A stretch of 64,000 nucleotides of DNA, from assembly GCF_027563465.1 (NCBI RefSeq), contig NZ_JAPFQA010000001.1, forward strand, positions 62,001 through 126,000. The letters run 5' to 3'. Position 1 is the stretch's first letter, and each line of letters starts with the position of its first letter. A program made the translations under genes and the position numbers. Shown one piece after another: positions 33,968 to 42,375 of the stretch. The notes below the pieces were generated by a model. The model saw only the letters and a list, made by a program, of their open reading frames with translations. It did not search any database and was not told the origin of the DNA. Source of the DNA: Mesorhizobium qingshengii (GTDB lineage Bacteria > Pseudomonadota > Alphaproteobacteria > Rhizobiales > Rhizobiaceae).

Positions 33968-35302
33968 TCAGCTTTCTCGACGAACAGGCTTGCCCTGCGC
34001 CGGATCGATCAACACCTGGTCTCGCACGATCTCTTTCCCGCGCAGGAAGACATTCGTCAGCCGTGCCTTGACGGTCCAGCCGTTGAACGGGCTGTAAGCC
34101 GCGCGCGACACCTGGTCGGCATCGGCGATGGTGCTGGATTGCCGAGGATTGACGATCAGTACATCGGCGTCATACCCGGCGGCGATCCGTCCCTTGCGCT
34201 TGCCAAGGCCGAAGCGCTCCGCCGGATTGCGAGCGCATAGGCGCACCAGGTCGGGCAGCGTGATCAGACCCTCGTCGACCAGTTTCAGCATCGCCTGAAG
34301 CAGTATCTGCAGCCCCGGCATGCCGCCCGGAATGTCGGCGAAGGACGCGTAGGGGGCTGCCTTTTCGGCTGGCGCGTGCGGGGCGTGGTCGGTGGCGACG
34401 ATGTCGATCAGTCCAGCGCCGAGCGCCGCGCGCAAGGCATCGACATCCCGCCGCGATCGCAAGGGTGGCGACCCTTTCAGCCTAGCGCCTTGCGTCTCGT
34501 AGTCGTCGGCGCTGAAGAACAGATTCTGCGGCGTGGTCTCGACGCTAGCATCCGCCATGTCGCGCAGCCTGCTCCAGACCTTTGCGCCGAGTTCCGAATT
34601 GATCTGCCGGACATGGATGCGGGCTCCGGTCACGGCGGCGGCCAGCACGGCGCGCGCGATGCCGCCGGCCTCCGCCGAAGGCGGACGGCTGTCGAGGAAG
34701 GCGGCAATCGTACCGGCCTTGTTTCGCTCGGAGCTGCCGGTCAGGATCGATTGATCGCCCGGCGAAATGCCGATCAGCGTGTCGGCCTGGTCGAAATTCC
34801 GCAGAGCCCGGGCAACGTCATCGAAAGTCGAAAACAGGAAGGCTTCCGGTACATCGGCGGTGAACAGCTCGAATGACACCGGCGCCAACTCGAGCAGGCG
34901 AGGAGTGAACGACAGGTCGCGGCTGACCACGGCCTGGAAGCCGACATCGACATGGATGCGGCCTTCGGCCATCGCCATCTTGTCGGCAAGCTGTTCGGCG
35001 GTGGCCGTCCAAGGCTCGTCTGTGGGCATGTCGAGCACCGTCGTCACGCCGCCGAGGGCGGCTGCATGCGTGCCGGAGGAGAAATCTTCCTTATGCGTCA
35101 GTCCAGGCTCGCGCAGATGCGCATGCGCATCGACCAGGCCGGGCAGCAGGAAACAGCTCCTGGCATCGACGACGGTCCCGGCTTCAGCCGCTTCGCCGGG
35201 TGCGACGAGCGCTGTGATCCGACCGCCGGTGATGCCAACGTCGCGCCGGTCGAGCCCCTCGGCGTTGACGATGGTGGCTCCCCGGATCAGCGTTTCGAAC
35301 AT
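33968..35302 (-). CDS. Dihydroorotase/allantoinase-like amidohydrolase with altered metal site
   Basis: A 444-residue amidohydrolase-superfamily protein. The first metal motif DAHAHLREPG (His60, His62) and the last Asp in VATDHAPHAP are intact. The position of the carboxylated lysine appears to be Glu145 (SFELFTADVPEAF), the VHAE-type histidine region reads IGISPGDQSI, and the HVSS-type histidine reads HVRQINSE. So several usual dihydroorotase/allantoinase ligands are changed. It may be a mononuclear enzyme or a non-catalytic homologue. ATG 35302 lies 22 bases after the upstream gene; ATG 35350 is possible. Context suggests a cyclic ureide or imide substrate. Confidence 0.78.
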   Translation of the reverse strand: MFETLIRGATIVNAEGLDRRDVGITGGRITALVAPGEAAEAGTVVDARSCFLLPGLVDAHAHLREPGLTHKEDFSSGTHAAALGGVTTVLDMPTDEPWTATAEQLADKMAMAEGRIHVDVGFQAVVSRDLSFTPRLLELAPVSFELFTADVPEAFLFSTFDDVARALRNFDQADTLIGISPGDQSILTGSSERNKAGTIAAFLDSRPPSAEAGGIARAVLAAAVTGARIHVRQINSELGAKVWSRLRDMADASVETTPQNLFFSADDYETQGARLKGSPPLRSRRDVDALRAALGAGLIDIVATDHAPHAPAEKAAPYASFADIPGGMPGLQILLQAMLKLVDEGLITLPDLVRLCARNPAERFGLGKRKGRIAAGYDADVLIVNPRQSSTIADADQVSRAAYSPFNGWTVKARLTNVFLRGKEIVRDQVLIDPAQGKPVRRES

Positions 35303-35324
35303 GCCGCCATTCCCGTTGCTCTTG

Positions 35325-36257
35325 TCAGCCGCGCCGCTCGAAGCTGGCATGGTTGGCGAGCCAGAAGCGGGCGATGTCTTCGCGCCGCATGAAAGCAGCG
35401 GCCGGGTTCTTCATCACGTGCTCGATCACTTCGCGCAGCCCGGACGCCCGGTTGGGCTGGCCCATCCATCTCGCATGGATGCCGATCGTCAGCATGCGGC
35501 CGCCGGTCTCGTCAGCCTCTTCGAGCATGTAGTCGATGGCCGAGCGGCAATCCTCGGCGAAGTCGCGCGGATTGCTATAGCCGGGCGCCACCAGATAGCG
35601 GCTGTCGTTGAGGGTCTTGGAATAGGGCACGACCAGCACCTCGGTGCCCTGATGGTCGAGGAAATAGGGCAGGTCGTCGTTGCAGGGATCGGAGTGATAG
35701 AGAAATCCGCCCTCCCGCACCAGAAGGTCGCGCGTGTTCACGCTCGGAAACGAGCGGCAGTTCCAGCCGGAGGGACGCCTGCCCGTCAGCTTCTGGTAAA
35801 GGGCGACTGCTTCGTGCAGCTGGCGCTCTTCCTCGCTCCGCTCCATCGTCGTGTAGTCGACCCAGCGCAGCCCGTGGCCGAGCAGGTCATGCCCGCGCGC
35901 GTTCATCCATTCGACGACCGCCGGATTGCGTTCCAGGGCCACGGCGCAGGCGGAGATGGTGACTGGAATACCGTATCGGTCGAACAGTCGCGCGAGGCGC
36001 CACACACCGGCGCGGCTGCCATATTCGAAATGGGTCTCGGTGCCGAGGTCGCGCACCGGCGGGCTGCTGGCGAGATTGTATTCGCCCCAATTGTCGTTGC
36101 GGCCGTCCTCCAGCCAGGAATATTCCGACCCCTCCTCGTAGTTGAGCACCAGGTTGATGGCGAGCTTGGCGCCGCCCGGCCAGGTGACCATGGGCGGGTG
36201 CGGGCCGTAGCCGACGAAGTCGCGTGGCTGGGGTGCTGGCGGCAGATCGGTCGGCAT
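35325..36257 (-). CDS. Polysaccharide-deacetylase-fold hydrolase, PuuE allantoinase-like
   Basis: A 310-residue NodB-fold protein of the PuuE-like group that hydrolyses cyclic ureides such as allantoin rather than polysaccharide. Family hallmarks are DFVGYGPHPPMVTWPGGAKL near the N-terminus, LDDGRN-like and EYGSRAGVWRLARLFDRYGI, RGHDLLGHGLRW and SDPCNDDLPYFLD. The short acidic-motif Asp of chitin deacetylases is replaced, as usual in this group. GGAG lies 8 bases before ATG 36257. It sits 11 bases after the epimerase gene and before the dihydroorotase-like gene; both could act on the same ring. Confidence 0.85.
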   Translation of the reverse strand: MPTDLPPAPQPRDFVGYGPHPPMVTWPGGAKLAINLVLNYEEGSEYSWLEDGRNDNWGEYNLASSPPVRDLGTETHFEYGSRAGVWRLARLFDRYGIPVTISACAVALERNPAVVEWMNARGHDLLGHGLRWVDYTTMERSEEERQLHEAVALYQKLTGRRPSGWNCRSFPSVNTRDLLVREGGFLYHSDPCNDDLPYFLDHQGTEVLVVPYSKTLNDSRYLVAPGYSNPRDFAEDCRSAIDYMLEEADETGGRMLTIGIHARWMGQPNRASGLREVIEHVMKNPAAAFMRREDIARFWLANHASFERRG

Positions 36258-36268
36258 CGGCTTTCTCC

Positions 36269-37288
36269 TCAAGGGCTCTCGTTGGCGGCGATCCAGTCCA
36301 TGTAGTCGTGGAAGGCCTGCCTGGCTGGCCTTGGCCGCCAGTCCGTGTCCCGCTCGATGCGGGCAAGGTCGTATTCGCCCCACATGCCGGTCTTCAGCGC
36401 CGTGTTCATGACGATGTTCGCTGTCTCGGCCGGGCTGACCTCGGCCTTCAGGTCGGGGATGCGCTCGCTGGCCCAGCCGATGAAGTCGCCGACCGTCTGT
36501 GTGCCGCCGCTGCCGATATTGTAGTGGCGGTAGCGCAGGCACTTCGCATCGAGCAGCGCCAGGATTGCCTTGGCGACATCGCTCGACAGCACATAGTCGC
36601 CAAGAGGTTCGAAGCTGTTCGGCCGGATCGTCTCGCCGGCCAACGCCATATGCGCGACGCGGTTGGGCAGATGGCGGACGTTGCGGCTGCCGGTGACGCG
36701 GTCCATAGGACCGTAGACCGACGACAGCCGCACTGAGATGGCGGAAAGGCCGAACAGGTCGGCGTATCGGTTGGTGACCATTTCGGCGGCGAATTTCGAG
36801 ATGCCGTAAAGCGTCAGCGGCGCCACATAGCCGTCCTCGGGCAGCGGCTCGCCGTTCCAGTCCGGCCCGTGATGGCGATAGACCGAACCGGAGCTGACAT
36901 AGACGAAACGTTTGATGCCCGGTCGGCCGCGCGCCCATTCCAGCACGCGCACCGTGCCCATCAGATTGACGTCGACGATATCGGCTGGATTGTGGGCTTC
37001 CGGCTGCATCTGTGGGTCGCTCGGGCGCGAATTCGGCGTCACCGTCGCGCCGTGCACGATCGCGGTGATGTCATGCGCATCGAGCGCTGCCGCCCAGGCG
37101 GAGGGCGCCAATATGTCCGCCGTCAGCACGGTGAGGCGGTCGCGCACCGGGGCGAAGAATTTCTCGGCGATCGCATCCAGCCCAGAGCGATCCAGAATGA
37201 CGGCGCGGGCTTGCGGATCACGGTCCAGCCATTCGCGCGCGACCACGCTCATGACAAAGCCGGTTCCACCGGTGACGAGCAGTGTCAT
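36269..37288 (-). CDS. NAD-dependent epimerase/dehydratase family protein
   Basis: Extended SDR of 339 residues: LLVTGGTGFVMSVVAREW at the N-terminus (slightly atypical GxxGxxG), VYVSSGSVYRH with the catalytic Ser, and YGISK as the Tyr-x3-Lys. The C-terminal half resembles UDP-sugar epimerases, but many catabolic operons carry such proteins acting on small hydroxy acids or lactones. It belongs to the MFS-led minus operon. Substrate not inferable. Confidence 0.83.
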   Translation of the reverse strand: MTLLVTGGTGFVMSVVAREWLDRDPQARAVILDRSGLDAIAEKFFAPVRDRLTVLTADILAPSAWAAALDAHDITAIVHGATVTPNSRPSDPQMQPEAHNPADIVDVNLMGTVRVLEWARGRPGIKRFVYVSSGSVYRHHGPDWNGEPLPEDGYVAPLTLYGISKFAAEMVTNRYADLFGLSAISVRLSSVYGPMDRVTGSRNVRHLPNRVAHMALAGETIRPNSFEPLGDYVLSSDVAKAILALLDAKCLRYRHYNIGSGGTQTVGDFIGWASERIPDLKAEVSPAETANIVMNTALKTGMWGEYDLARIERDTDWRPRPARQAFHDYMDWIAANESP

Positions 37289-37318
37289 GTGAACTCCTTT
37301 GAAAACGAGCGAGTTATA

Positions 37319-38086
37319 TCAGCGTGTCGCATAGCCGCCGTCCACGAGCATGTCCGAGCCAGTGACGAAGGAGGCGTCCGACGACAGCAGGAACGCCGCC
37401 GCCGCCGCGATCTCGTCGGGCTCGGCGATCCGGCCAAGCAGATGCGCCGGTCCGAGGCCGGCATTGGCCGCCTCGAAGTCTGGAAATCGGCGCAGCAGGC
37501 GCGTGGTCGCCACCGCTCCCGGTGACAGGCTGTTGACGCGGATCTTGTCGGGCGCGTGGTCGACGGCCATCGCCTTGGCGAGGTGGATGAGCCCTGCCTT
37601 GGCGGCGCAATAAGCGACGGCCCTGGTGGTGGCGACGCGCCCGAACTGCGAGCCGATGAACACCACCGAACCGCCGCCGCCTGCCGCGATCAATGGCACC
37701 GCGAACTTGCTCATCAGGAACGCGCCGGTCAGGCTGACGTCGATCTCATGCCGCCAGGCGCTTTCATCCAGATTGACGACCGTGGCGCTCGTCGATGGCG
37801 CCGCGGCGTTGTGCACCAGCCCGTCCAGCCGGCCGAAGTTTGTTTTGGCGATGTCGACCGCGCTCCGGGCGGAGATGGCGTCGGTCACGTCGCATTGGCA
37901 AGCGACCGCCGAGGTGCCGAGTTCGTCGGCAAGCGTCTGCGCCGCCGGGGAATCGAAGTCGGCGCAGACTATTCTCGCGCCCTCGGCGACGCAGCGCCGG
38001 GCAATGGCGGCGCCAATGCCGCTTGCCGCACCCGCGATCAGGATGACGCGGCCTTTCAGGCGGTTCGTCGCTGGGTTGTCCGTCAT
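37319..38086 (-). CDS. SDR family oxidoreductase
   Basis: Classical SDR of 255 residues: ILIAGAASGIGAA, catalytic Ser in VFIGSQFG, YCAAK as Tyr-x3-Lys and a C-terminal VTGSDMLVDGG. ADFDSP after beta-2 indicates NAD binding. Its ATG at 38086 shares a base with the TGA of the MFS gene, so the two are translationally coupled. A different subfamily from the SDR at 33186, so the two probably act on different intermediates. Confidence 0.87.
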   Translation of the reverse strand: MTDNPATNRLKGRVILIAGAASGIGAAIARRCVAEGARIVCADFDSPAAQTLADELGTSAVACQCDVTDAISARSAVDIAKTNFGRLDGLVHNAAAPSTSATVVNLDESAWRHEIDVSLTGAFLMSKFAVPLIAAGGGGSVVFIGSQFGRVATTRAVAYCAAKAGLIHLAKAMAVDHAPDKIRVNSLSPGAVATTRLLRRFPDFEAANAGLGPAHLLGRIAEPDEIAAAAAFLLSSDASFVTGSDMLVDGGYATR

Positions 38087-39411
38087 CAAACCTGTTCCTC
38101 GACAGTTTGCGCGATCGGTGCGGAGGCCGGCCGGCGCACAAGATTGTAGCAGGCCGCGAGCGTAACCAGCACCGCCCCGCCGCCGAGTAAAAGGAACATG
38201 GCCGGCGGTCCGAGATGCGCCATCAATCCGGCAGCGACGCCTGGCGTCGCCACATTGCCAATCGAATAGAGCAGGAGAAGCGTACCAGAGGCGGCGACCA
38301 TGTGCCGGACCGGCAGCTGCGAGGCGGCGAATGCCATCGCCACCGGATAGATCGTCAGCGCGGTCACGCCATAGAGGAAGAACAGGACGAACAGCAGCGG
38401 CACGGAGAGAGTGCCGACCCAGGCGATCGAGGCGCAGGCCGCCACCGCCACGAGCCCTTGCACCAGCAGCATCACACGTCGGTCGAGCCGGTCCGACAGC
38501 CAGCCGACCGGCGTCTGCGCCAGCATGCCGGCGATGCTTATCGTGGTGACCAGCCAGACCGTGGTCGATGCCGACAATCCGATCTGCGTCCCGTAGATCG
38601 GTGTCAGCACGAAGATGTTCATGTTGGTGATGCCGGCCTGGAAGATGGCGACGACCGTCACCGGCGCCAGCTTGAAAAGTGCCAGCGGCCCCAGCCGCGC
38701 TGCCTTTGTTCCGGTCGCCGGCGTCGGATCGGCAGGAACCGAGGGCAGCGCGGGCCAGCGCAGTCCGGCGACTTTGGGCACGAAAGCCAGCAGCACTACG
38801 ATCGCGGCGACGGAAAACAGATGCGGCGACTTTGGGCCGACCAGCGCGACCAGGACCTGTCCGAGCAGCACCGCTATCGCCGTGGTCAGCATGTAGATCG
38901 AGAACATCGCGCCGCGATTGTGCTGTTCGGCATAGAGATTGATCCAGCTTTCGCAGACGACGAACATCGAGGCCATCGACATGCCGCCGAGCAGCCGGAA
39001 GCAGAACCAGCTCGGCACGAAATCGGTGAGGACGAAGCCCGCGGCCGCCAGCAGTGCGGTTGCCAGGATCACGACGAATGTTCGCTCATGGCCGTAGCGG
39101 GCGACCAGCGGGCGCGTCATCAGGCACCCGATCAGGAAGCCCGCTGGATAGGCCGTCAGCACGATCTGGACCACGTCCGGGGCGATACCGGGTTTGCCAA
39201 GGTAGAACGACACGGCGGTGGTGAGCATGGCGCTGCCGATGCAGGCGAGGCAGATACTGGCCATGATCGGCAGCAAGGCGCGCGAGCGTTCCGCGTTCCG
39301 CCAGAAGGCTCTCAGATATTGAGCGATCGGCCCCATGGACGCCGCCGTCAGCCGGCTACGAGACGCATCGGGGATCGGAAGCGGGGCCGATGACCGACGC
39401 GGGACTTTCAT
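38086..39411 (-). CDS. MFS transporter (YcaD/UMF-like)
   Basis: A 441-residue integral membrane protein with 12 predicted helices and the MFS signature between helices 2 and 3 in TRPLVARYGHERTF, echoed in the second half by GWLSDRLDRRVML. It resembles the YcaD-type group with the LLGGMSMASMFVVCESWINL segment. First gene of the minus operon and divergent from the ridA-hydantoinase operon, so it likely imports the catabolic substrate. ATG 39411 is used; ATG 39336 would remove 25 polar residues. Confidence 0.85.
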   Translation of the reverse strand: MKVPRRSSAPLPIPDASRSRLTAASMGPIAQYLRAFWRNAERSRALLPIMASICLACIGSAMLTTAVSFYLGKPGIAPDVVQIVLTAYPAGFLIGCLMTRPLVARYGHERTFVVILATALLAAAGFVLTDFVPSWFCFRLLGGMSMASMFVVCESWINLYAEQHNRGAMFSIYMLTTAIAVLLGQVLVALVGPKSPHLFSVAAIVVLLAFVPKVAGLRWPALPSVPADPTPATGTKAARLGPLALFKLAPVTVVAIFQAGITNMNIFVLTPIYGTQIGLSASTTVWLVTTISIAGMLAQTPVGWLSDRLDRRVMLLVQGLVAVAACASIAWVGTLSVPLLFVLFFLYGVTALTIYPVAMAFAASQLPVRHMVAASGTLLLLYSIGNVATPGVAAGLMAHLGPPAMFLLLGGGAVLVTLAACYNLVRRPASAPIAQTVEEQV

Positions 39412-39504
39412 GCATTGCGACGGTTCCCCTTGGCAAGGCCGCCGTCAGCGGCGCTGCTCTCCCAGACGGAAGCTACACCGCGCCCGGCATGACACAAACG
39501 AAGA

Positions 39505-39540
39505 TTGACACGGCTATGCCGTCAATTTTTTTGGCCATCC
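39505..39540 (+). promoter_or_regulatory. Promoter element A upstream of ridA operon (shared with 59251-59286)
   Basis: A 36-base segment starting TTGACACG and ending in a run of seven T plus GGCCATCC, with an inner inverted repeat (TTGAC.GGC / GCCGTCAA). It matches the segment at 59251-59286 at 27 of 36 positions without gaps. It lies 110 bases before ridA and 94 bases before the divergent MFS gene. TTGACA could serve as a -35 box. Shared regulation is inferred. Confidence 0.55.
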
Positions 39541-39649
39541 GAATTGCGGAAAGCAGCGCCTCGCCGTCTGCCGGGCTTTACAGTCGTTTTGTCTGCTCCA
39601 TACCATGGCCAAACTGCCGAAACTGAAATCCGCCACTGGGAGAACCTGC

Positions 39650-40000
39650 ATGACGATCGAACGTCTTGAGAACGGCCAACGCTTCTGCCGTGTGCTGCGC
39701 TACAACGGCACCGTCTACCTGGCCGGTCTGACCGCCGACGATCTTTCCGGCGACACCACGGCGCAAACGAAGCAAATCCTCGCCAAGATCGATGCCTGTC
39801 TGGCCAAGGCCGGCAGTGACAAGACCAAGCTTTTGAGCGCCCAGATCTGGCTGCGCGACATTGCCGATTTCGACATGATGAACGCGGCGTGGGACGCATG
39901 GATCGACAGGAGTGCCATGCCCGTTCGCGCGACCGTGGAGGCGCGGCTTGCTGGCGACCAGTATCGTGTCGAGATCATGGTGACGGCGGCTGTTGGCTAG
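39650..40000 (+). CDS. RidA family protein
   Basis: A 116-residue YjgF/YER057c/UK114-type protein. Members deaminate reactive enamine/imine intermediates or hydrolyse ureido compounds in pyrimidine-type pathways (RutC-like). Features: YLAGLTADDLSGDTTAQTKQ, DACLAKAGSDKTKLLSAQIW and MPVRATVEARLAGDQYRVEI; the Arg of the usual substrate site is in PVRATVEA. ATG 39650 follows GGGAG by 7 bases. It is the first gene of a seven-gene plus operon rich in imine- and ureide-forming enzymes, matching the role of RidA in quenching imines from the FAD amine oxidase. Confidence 0.88.
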   Translation: MTIERLENGQRFCRVLRYNGTVYLAGLTADDLSGDTTAQTKQILAKIDACLAKAGSDKTKLLSAQIWLRDIADFDMMNAAWDAWIDRSAMPVRATVEARLAGDQYRVEIMVTAAVG

Positions 40001-40032
40001 GAGCCCGATCCGCGAAGGGGGCGGCAAAACCA

Positions 40033-41463
40033 ATGCATGAGCTGGTGATCAGAGGCGGACGCGTTGCCCTCGACGACGGCTGGGCCGAATGCGACATCGG
40101 CATCGATGAAGGCCGTATCGCAGCCATCGGCAGCGGGCTGACGGGCGCGACGCTGCTCGACGCGGGCGGCCGTTGGGTCATGTCCGGCGGCATCGACGCC
40201 CATTGCCATCTTGACCAGCCGGTCTGGGGTGGCGCGGGCAATGCCGACGACTTCGAGTCCGGCACCATCTCGGCCGCGTTCGGTGGCACGACCTGCATCG
40301 TTCCGTTCGGCATGCCCGGTCCTGATATGTCGACCGTCGATGCGGTGGATCGTGCGCTCGATCGGGCCGCGGGCCGCGCGGTGATCGACTATGGACTGCA
40401 CGCCGTGGTGACCATGGGCACGGGCGCCGACGTCAAGGCTCAGCTTTCCTCGCTGGCAACGCGGGGCATCGCCTCGGTCAAGCTGTTCATGACCTATCAG
40501 GGTTTCGCGGTCGACGACGATCTTTTCTTCGACATACTGGACGCCGCGCGCGGCCTTGGCTGGATCGTCATGGTTCATGCCGAGAACGACGCCGCCATCC
40601 GCCGCACGCGCCAGCGCCTGATCGACCTCGGCCGCACCGATATCCGCTACCATGTCGTCGCCCACAGCGAGACGATGGAGCGCGAGGCCACGCATCGCGC
40701 TCTGGCCTTCGCGGAAATGACCGGCGCGCGCATGACCATTGTCCACGTCTCCTCCTGGCAATCGGCCGAGGAGATCGCACGGGCACGCACCCGTGGCGTC
40801 GATGTGGTCGCCGAGACCTGTCCGCAATATCTGTTTCTCGGTGCGGCCGATCTCGACCGCCCGGCTGTGGACGCCGCGCGTTTCGTCTTTTCGCCGCCGC
40901 CGCGCTCACCGCACAGCCAAGAGCATCTGTGGCAGGCGCTGATCGATGGCGGCATCGATCTTTGGTCCTCCGATCATTCCCCGTATTTTTTCGCCGACAA
41001 GATCGGCAGGGCGGAAACGCCTGGCTTCAATACAACGCTGAGCGGCATCCCTGGCATCGAAACGCGGCTGCCGCTGCTGTTTTCAGAGGGGCTGCTGACC
41101 GGCCGGCTGACGCTTGGCCGCTATCTCGATCTCACCTCGCGCAATGCCGCATCGGTCTATGGGCTCGCGCACGCCAAGGGCAGGATCGCCGTTGGCCTCG
41201 ACGCCGACCTGGCTCTGTGGGACCCCACGGCACGTTGGACGCTCGGCCATGCGGCCCTGCATTCGCGCGTCGACTTCACGCCCTACGAGGGCCGCAGCGT
41301 GACCGGCAAGCCGACCACCGTCCTGGTGCGTGGCGTGGCGGTGATTGCCGACGGCGTGCTGCGGGTGCAGCCGGGTTTCGGACAGTTCCTGCCACGCACC
41401 GCCGCCGATCCGGCCCGATCTGGAAAACCTGTCGAGGAGACGACCCCATGGCTAGATGCCTGA
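40033..41463 (+). CDS. Dihydropyrimidinase/hydantoinase
   Basis: Binuclear metal hydrolase of 476 residues that opens a hydantoin or dihydropyrimidine ring to an N-carbamoyl amino acid. All usual ligands are present: His57 and His59 in DAHCHL, carboxylated Lys150 in SVKLFMTYQG, His182 in VMVHAEND, His238 in IVHVSSWQS and Asp314 in SSDHSPYF. It overlaps the next gene, an N-carbamoyl-amino-acid hydrolase, by 16 bases, the typical hydantoinase-carbamoylase pair. A complete metal site contrasts with the altered one in the dihydroorotase-like protein at 33968. Confidence 0.92.
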   Translation: MHELVIRGGRVALDDGWAECDIGIDEGRIAAIGSGLTGATLLDAGGRWVMSGGIDAHCHLDQPVWGGAGNADDFESGTISAAFGGTTCIVPFGMPGPDMSTVDAVDRALDRAAGRAVIDYGLHAVVTMGTGADVKAQLSSLATRGIASVKLFMTYQGFAVDDDLFFDILDAARGLGWIVMVHAENDAAIRRTRQRLIDLGRTDIRYHVVAHSETMEREATHRALAFAEMTGARMTIVHVSSWQSAEEIARARTRGVDVVAETCPQYLFLGAADLDRPAVDAARFVFSPPPRSPHSQEHLWQALIDGGIDLWSSDHSPYFFADKIGRAETPGFNTTLSGIPGIETRLPLLFSEGLLTGRLTLGRYLDLTSRNAASVYGLAHAKGRIAVGLDADLALWDPTARWTLGHAALHSRVDFTPYEGRSVTGKPTTVLVRGVAVIADGVLRVQPGFGQFLPRTAADPARSGKPVEETTPWLDA

Positions 41464-42362
41464 CCATCGCGGTCTGCCAGACCGGGCCTATCCAGCGCAG
41501 CGCCTCGCGCGCCGAGACGGTCGGCCGCCTTGTCCATTTGCTGGAGAAGGCGGCCGCTGCCGGAGCCGAGCTCGCGGTCTTCCCTGAAATGGCGCTGACC
41601 ACGTTCTTTCCGCGTTGGCGCATCGACGATACCGCCGAGATCGAGGCCTTTTTCGAACGCGCCATGCCGGGGCCGGAAACCCAGCGGCTTTACGACGCCG
41701 CCGCCCGCCTGAAGATCGGCTTCGCGCTCGGCTACTGCGAACTCGTGCGCGAAGACGGCCGCACACGCCGCTTCAACACCATGGACCTCGTCGGCCCGGA
41801 TGGCGATTTCATCGGCCGCTACCGCAAGATGCACGTTCCGGGGTCGAGCGAACCGGAAGAGGGCACGACCACGCATCTGGAGCGGCGCTATTTCGAGCCG
41901 GGCAATCTCGGCTTTCCGGTCTTCGACTATCGCGGCGTCCGTGTGGGTCTCGCCATCTGCAACGATCGCCGCTGGCCGGAGACCTACCGGATGCTGTGCC
42001 TGAATGGCGCCGAGGTCGTGCTCATCGGCTACAACACGCCGCTGCTGCTCGACGAGGCGCCGGCACTGGCGCATCTGCGCATGTTCCACAACCATCTGCC
42101 GATGCAGGCCGGCGCCTATCAGAACACGCTGTGGGTGGCGGCCGCCGCCAAGGCTGGATTCGAAGACGGCCAGGCGCTGATTGGCGGCTCCTGCATCATC
42201 GCGCCGACCGGCGAGATCGCCGCGCAGGCGCTTTCGCTTGGCGACGAGGTCATCGTCCATCGCGCCGACCTGGACCTGATCGCGACTTGTCGCAAGGTGA
42301 ACTTCGACTTCGCCCTCTATCGCCGGCCGGACCAGTATCGCCTGATCGCCGAGCAGGCCTGA
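41448..42362 (+). CDS. N-carbamoyl-(D)-amino-acid hydrolase, nitrilase superfamily
   Basis: A 304-residue nitrilase-fold amidase with the catalytic triad Glu47 (FPEMALTTFFPRW), Lys127 (KMHVPG) and Cys171 (ICNDRRWPE). These motifs, with the CNDRRWPETYR segment, match D-N-carbamoylases (DCase), which release CO2 and ammonia from N-carbamoyl-D-amino acids. GAGGAG lies upstream of ATG 41448. It is coupled to the hydantoinase, so the two should work in sequence. Confidence 0.9.
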   Translation: MARCLTIAVCQTGPIQRSASRAETVGRLVHLLEKAAAAGAELAVFPEMALTTFFPRWRIDDTAEIEAFFERAMPGPETQRLYDAAARLKIGFALGYCELVREDGRTRRFNTMDLVGPDGDFIGRYRKMHVPGSSEPEEGTTTHLERRYFEPGNLGFPVFDYRGVRVGLAICNDRRWPETYRMLCLNGAEVVLIGYNTPLLLDEAPALAHLRMFHNHLPMQAGAYQNTLWVAAAAKAGFEDGQALIGGSCIIAPTGEIAAQALSLGDEVIVHRADLDLIATCRKVNFDFALYRRPDQYRLIAEQA

Positions 42363-42375
42363 CGTTGAGATCCAA

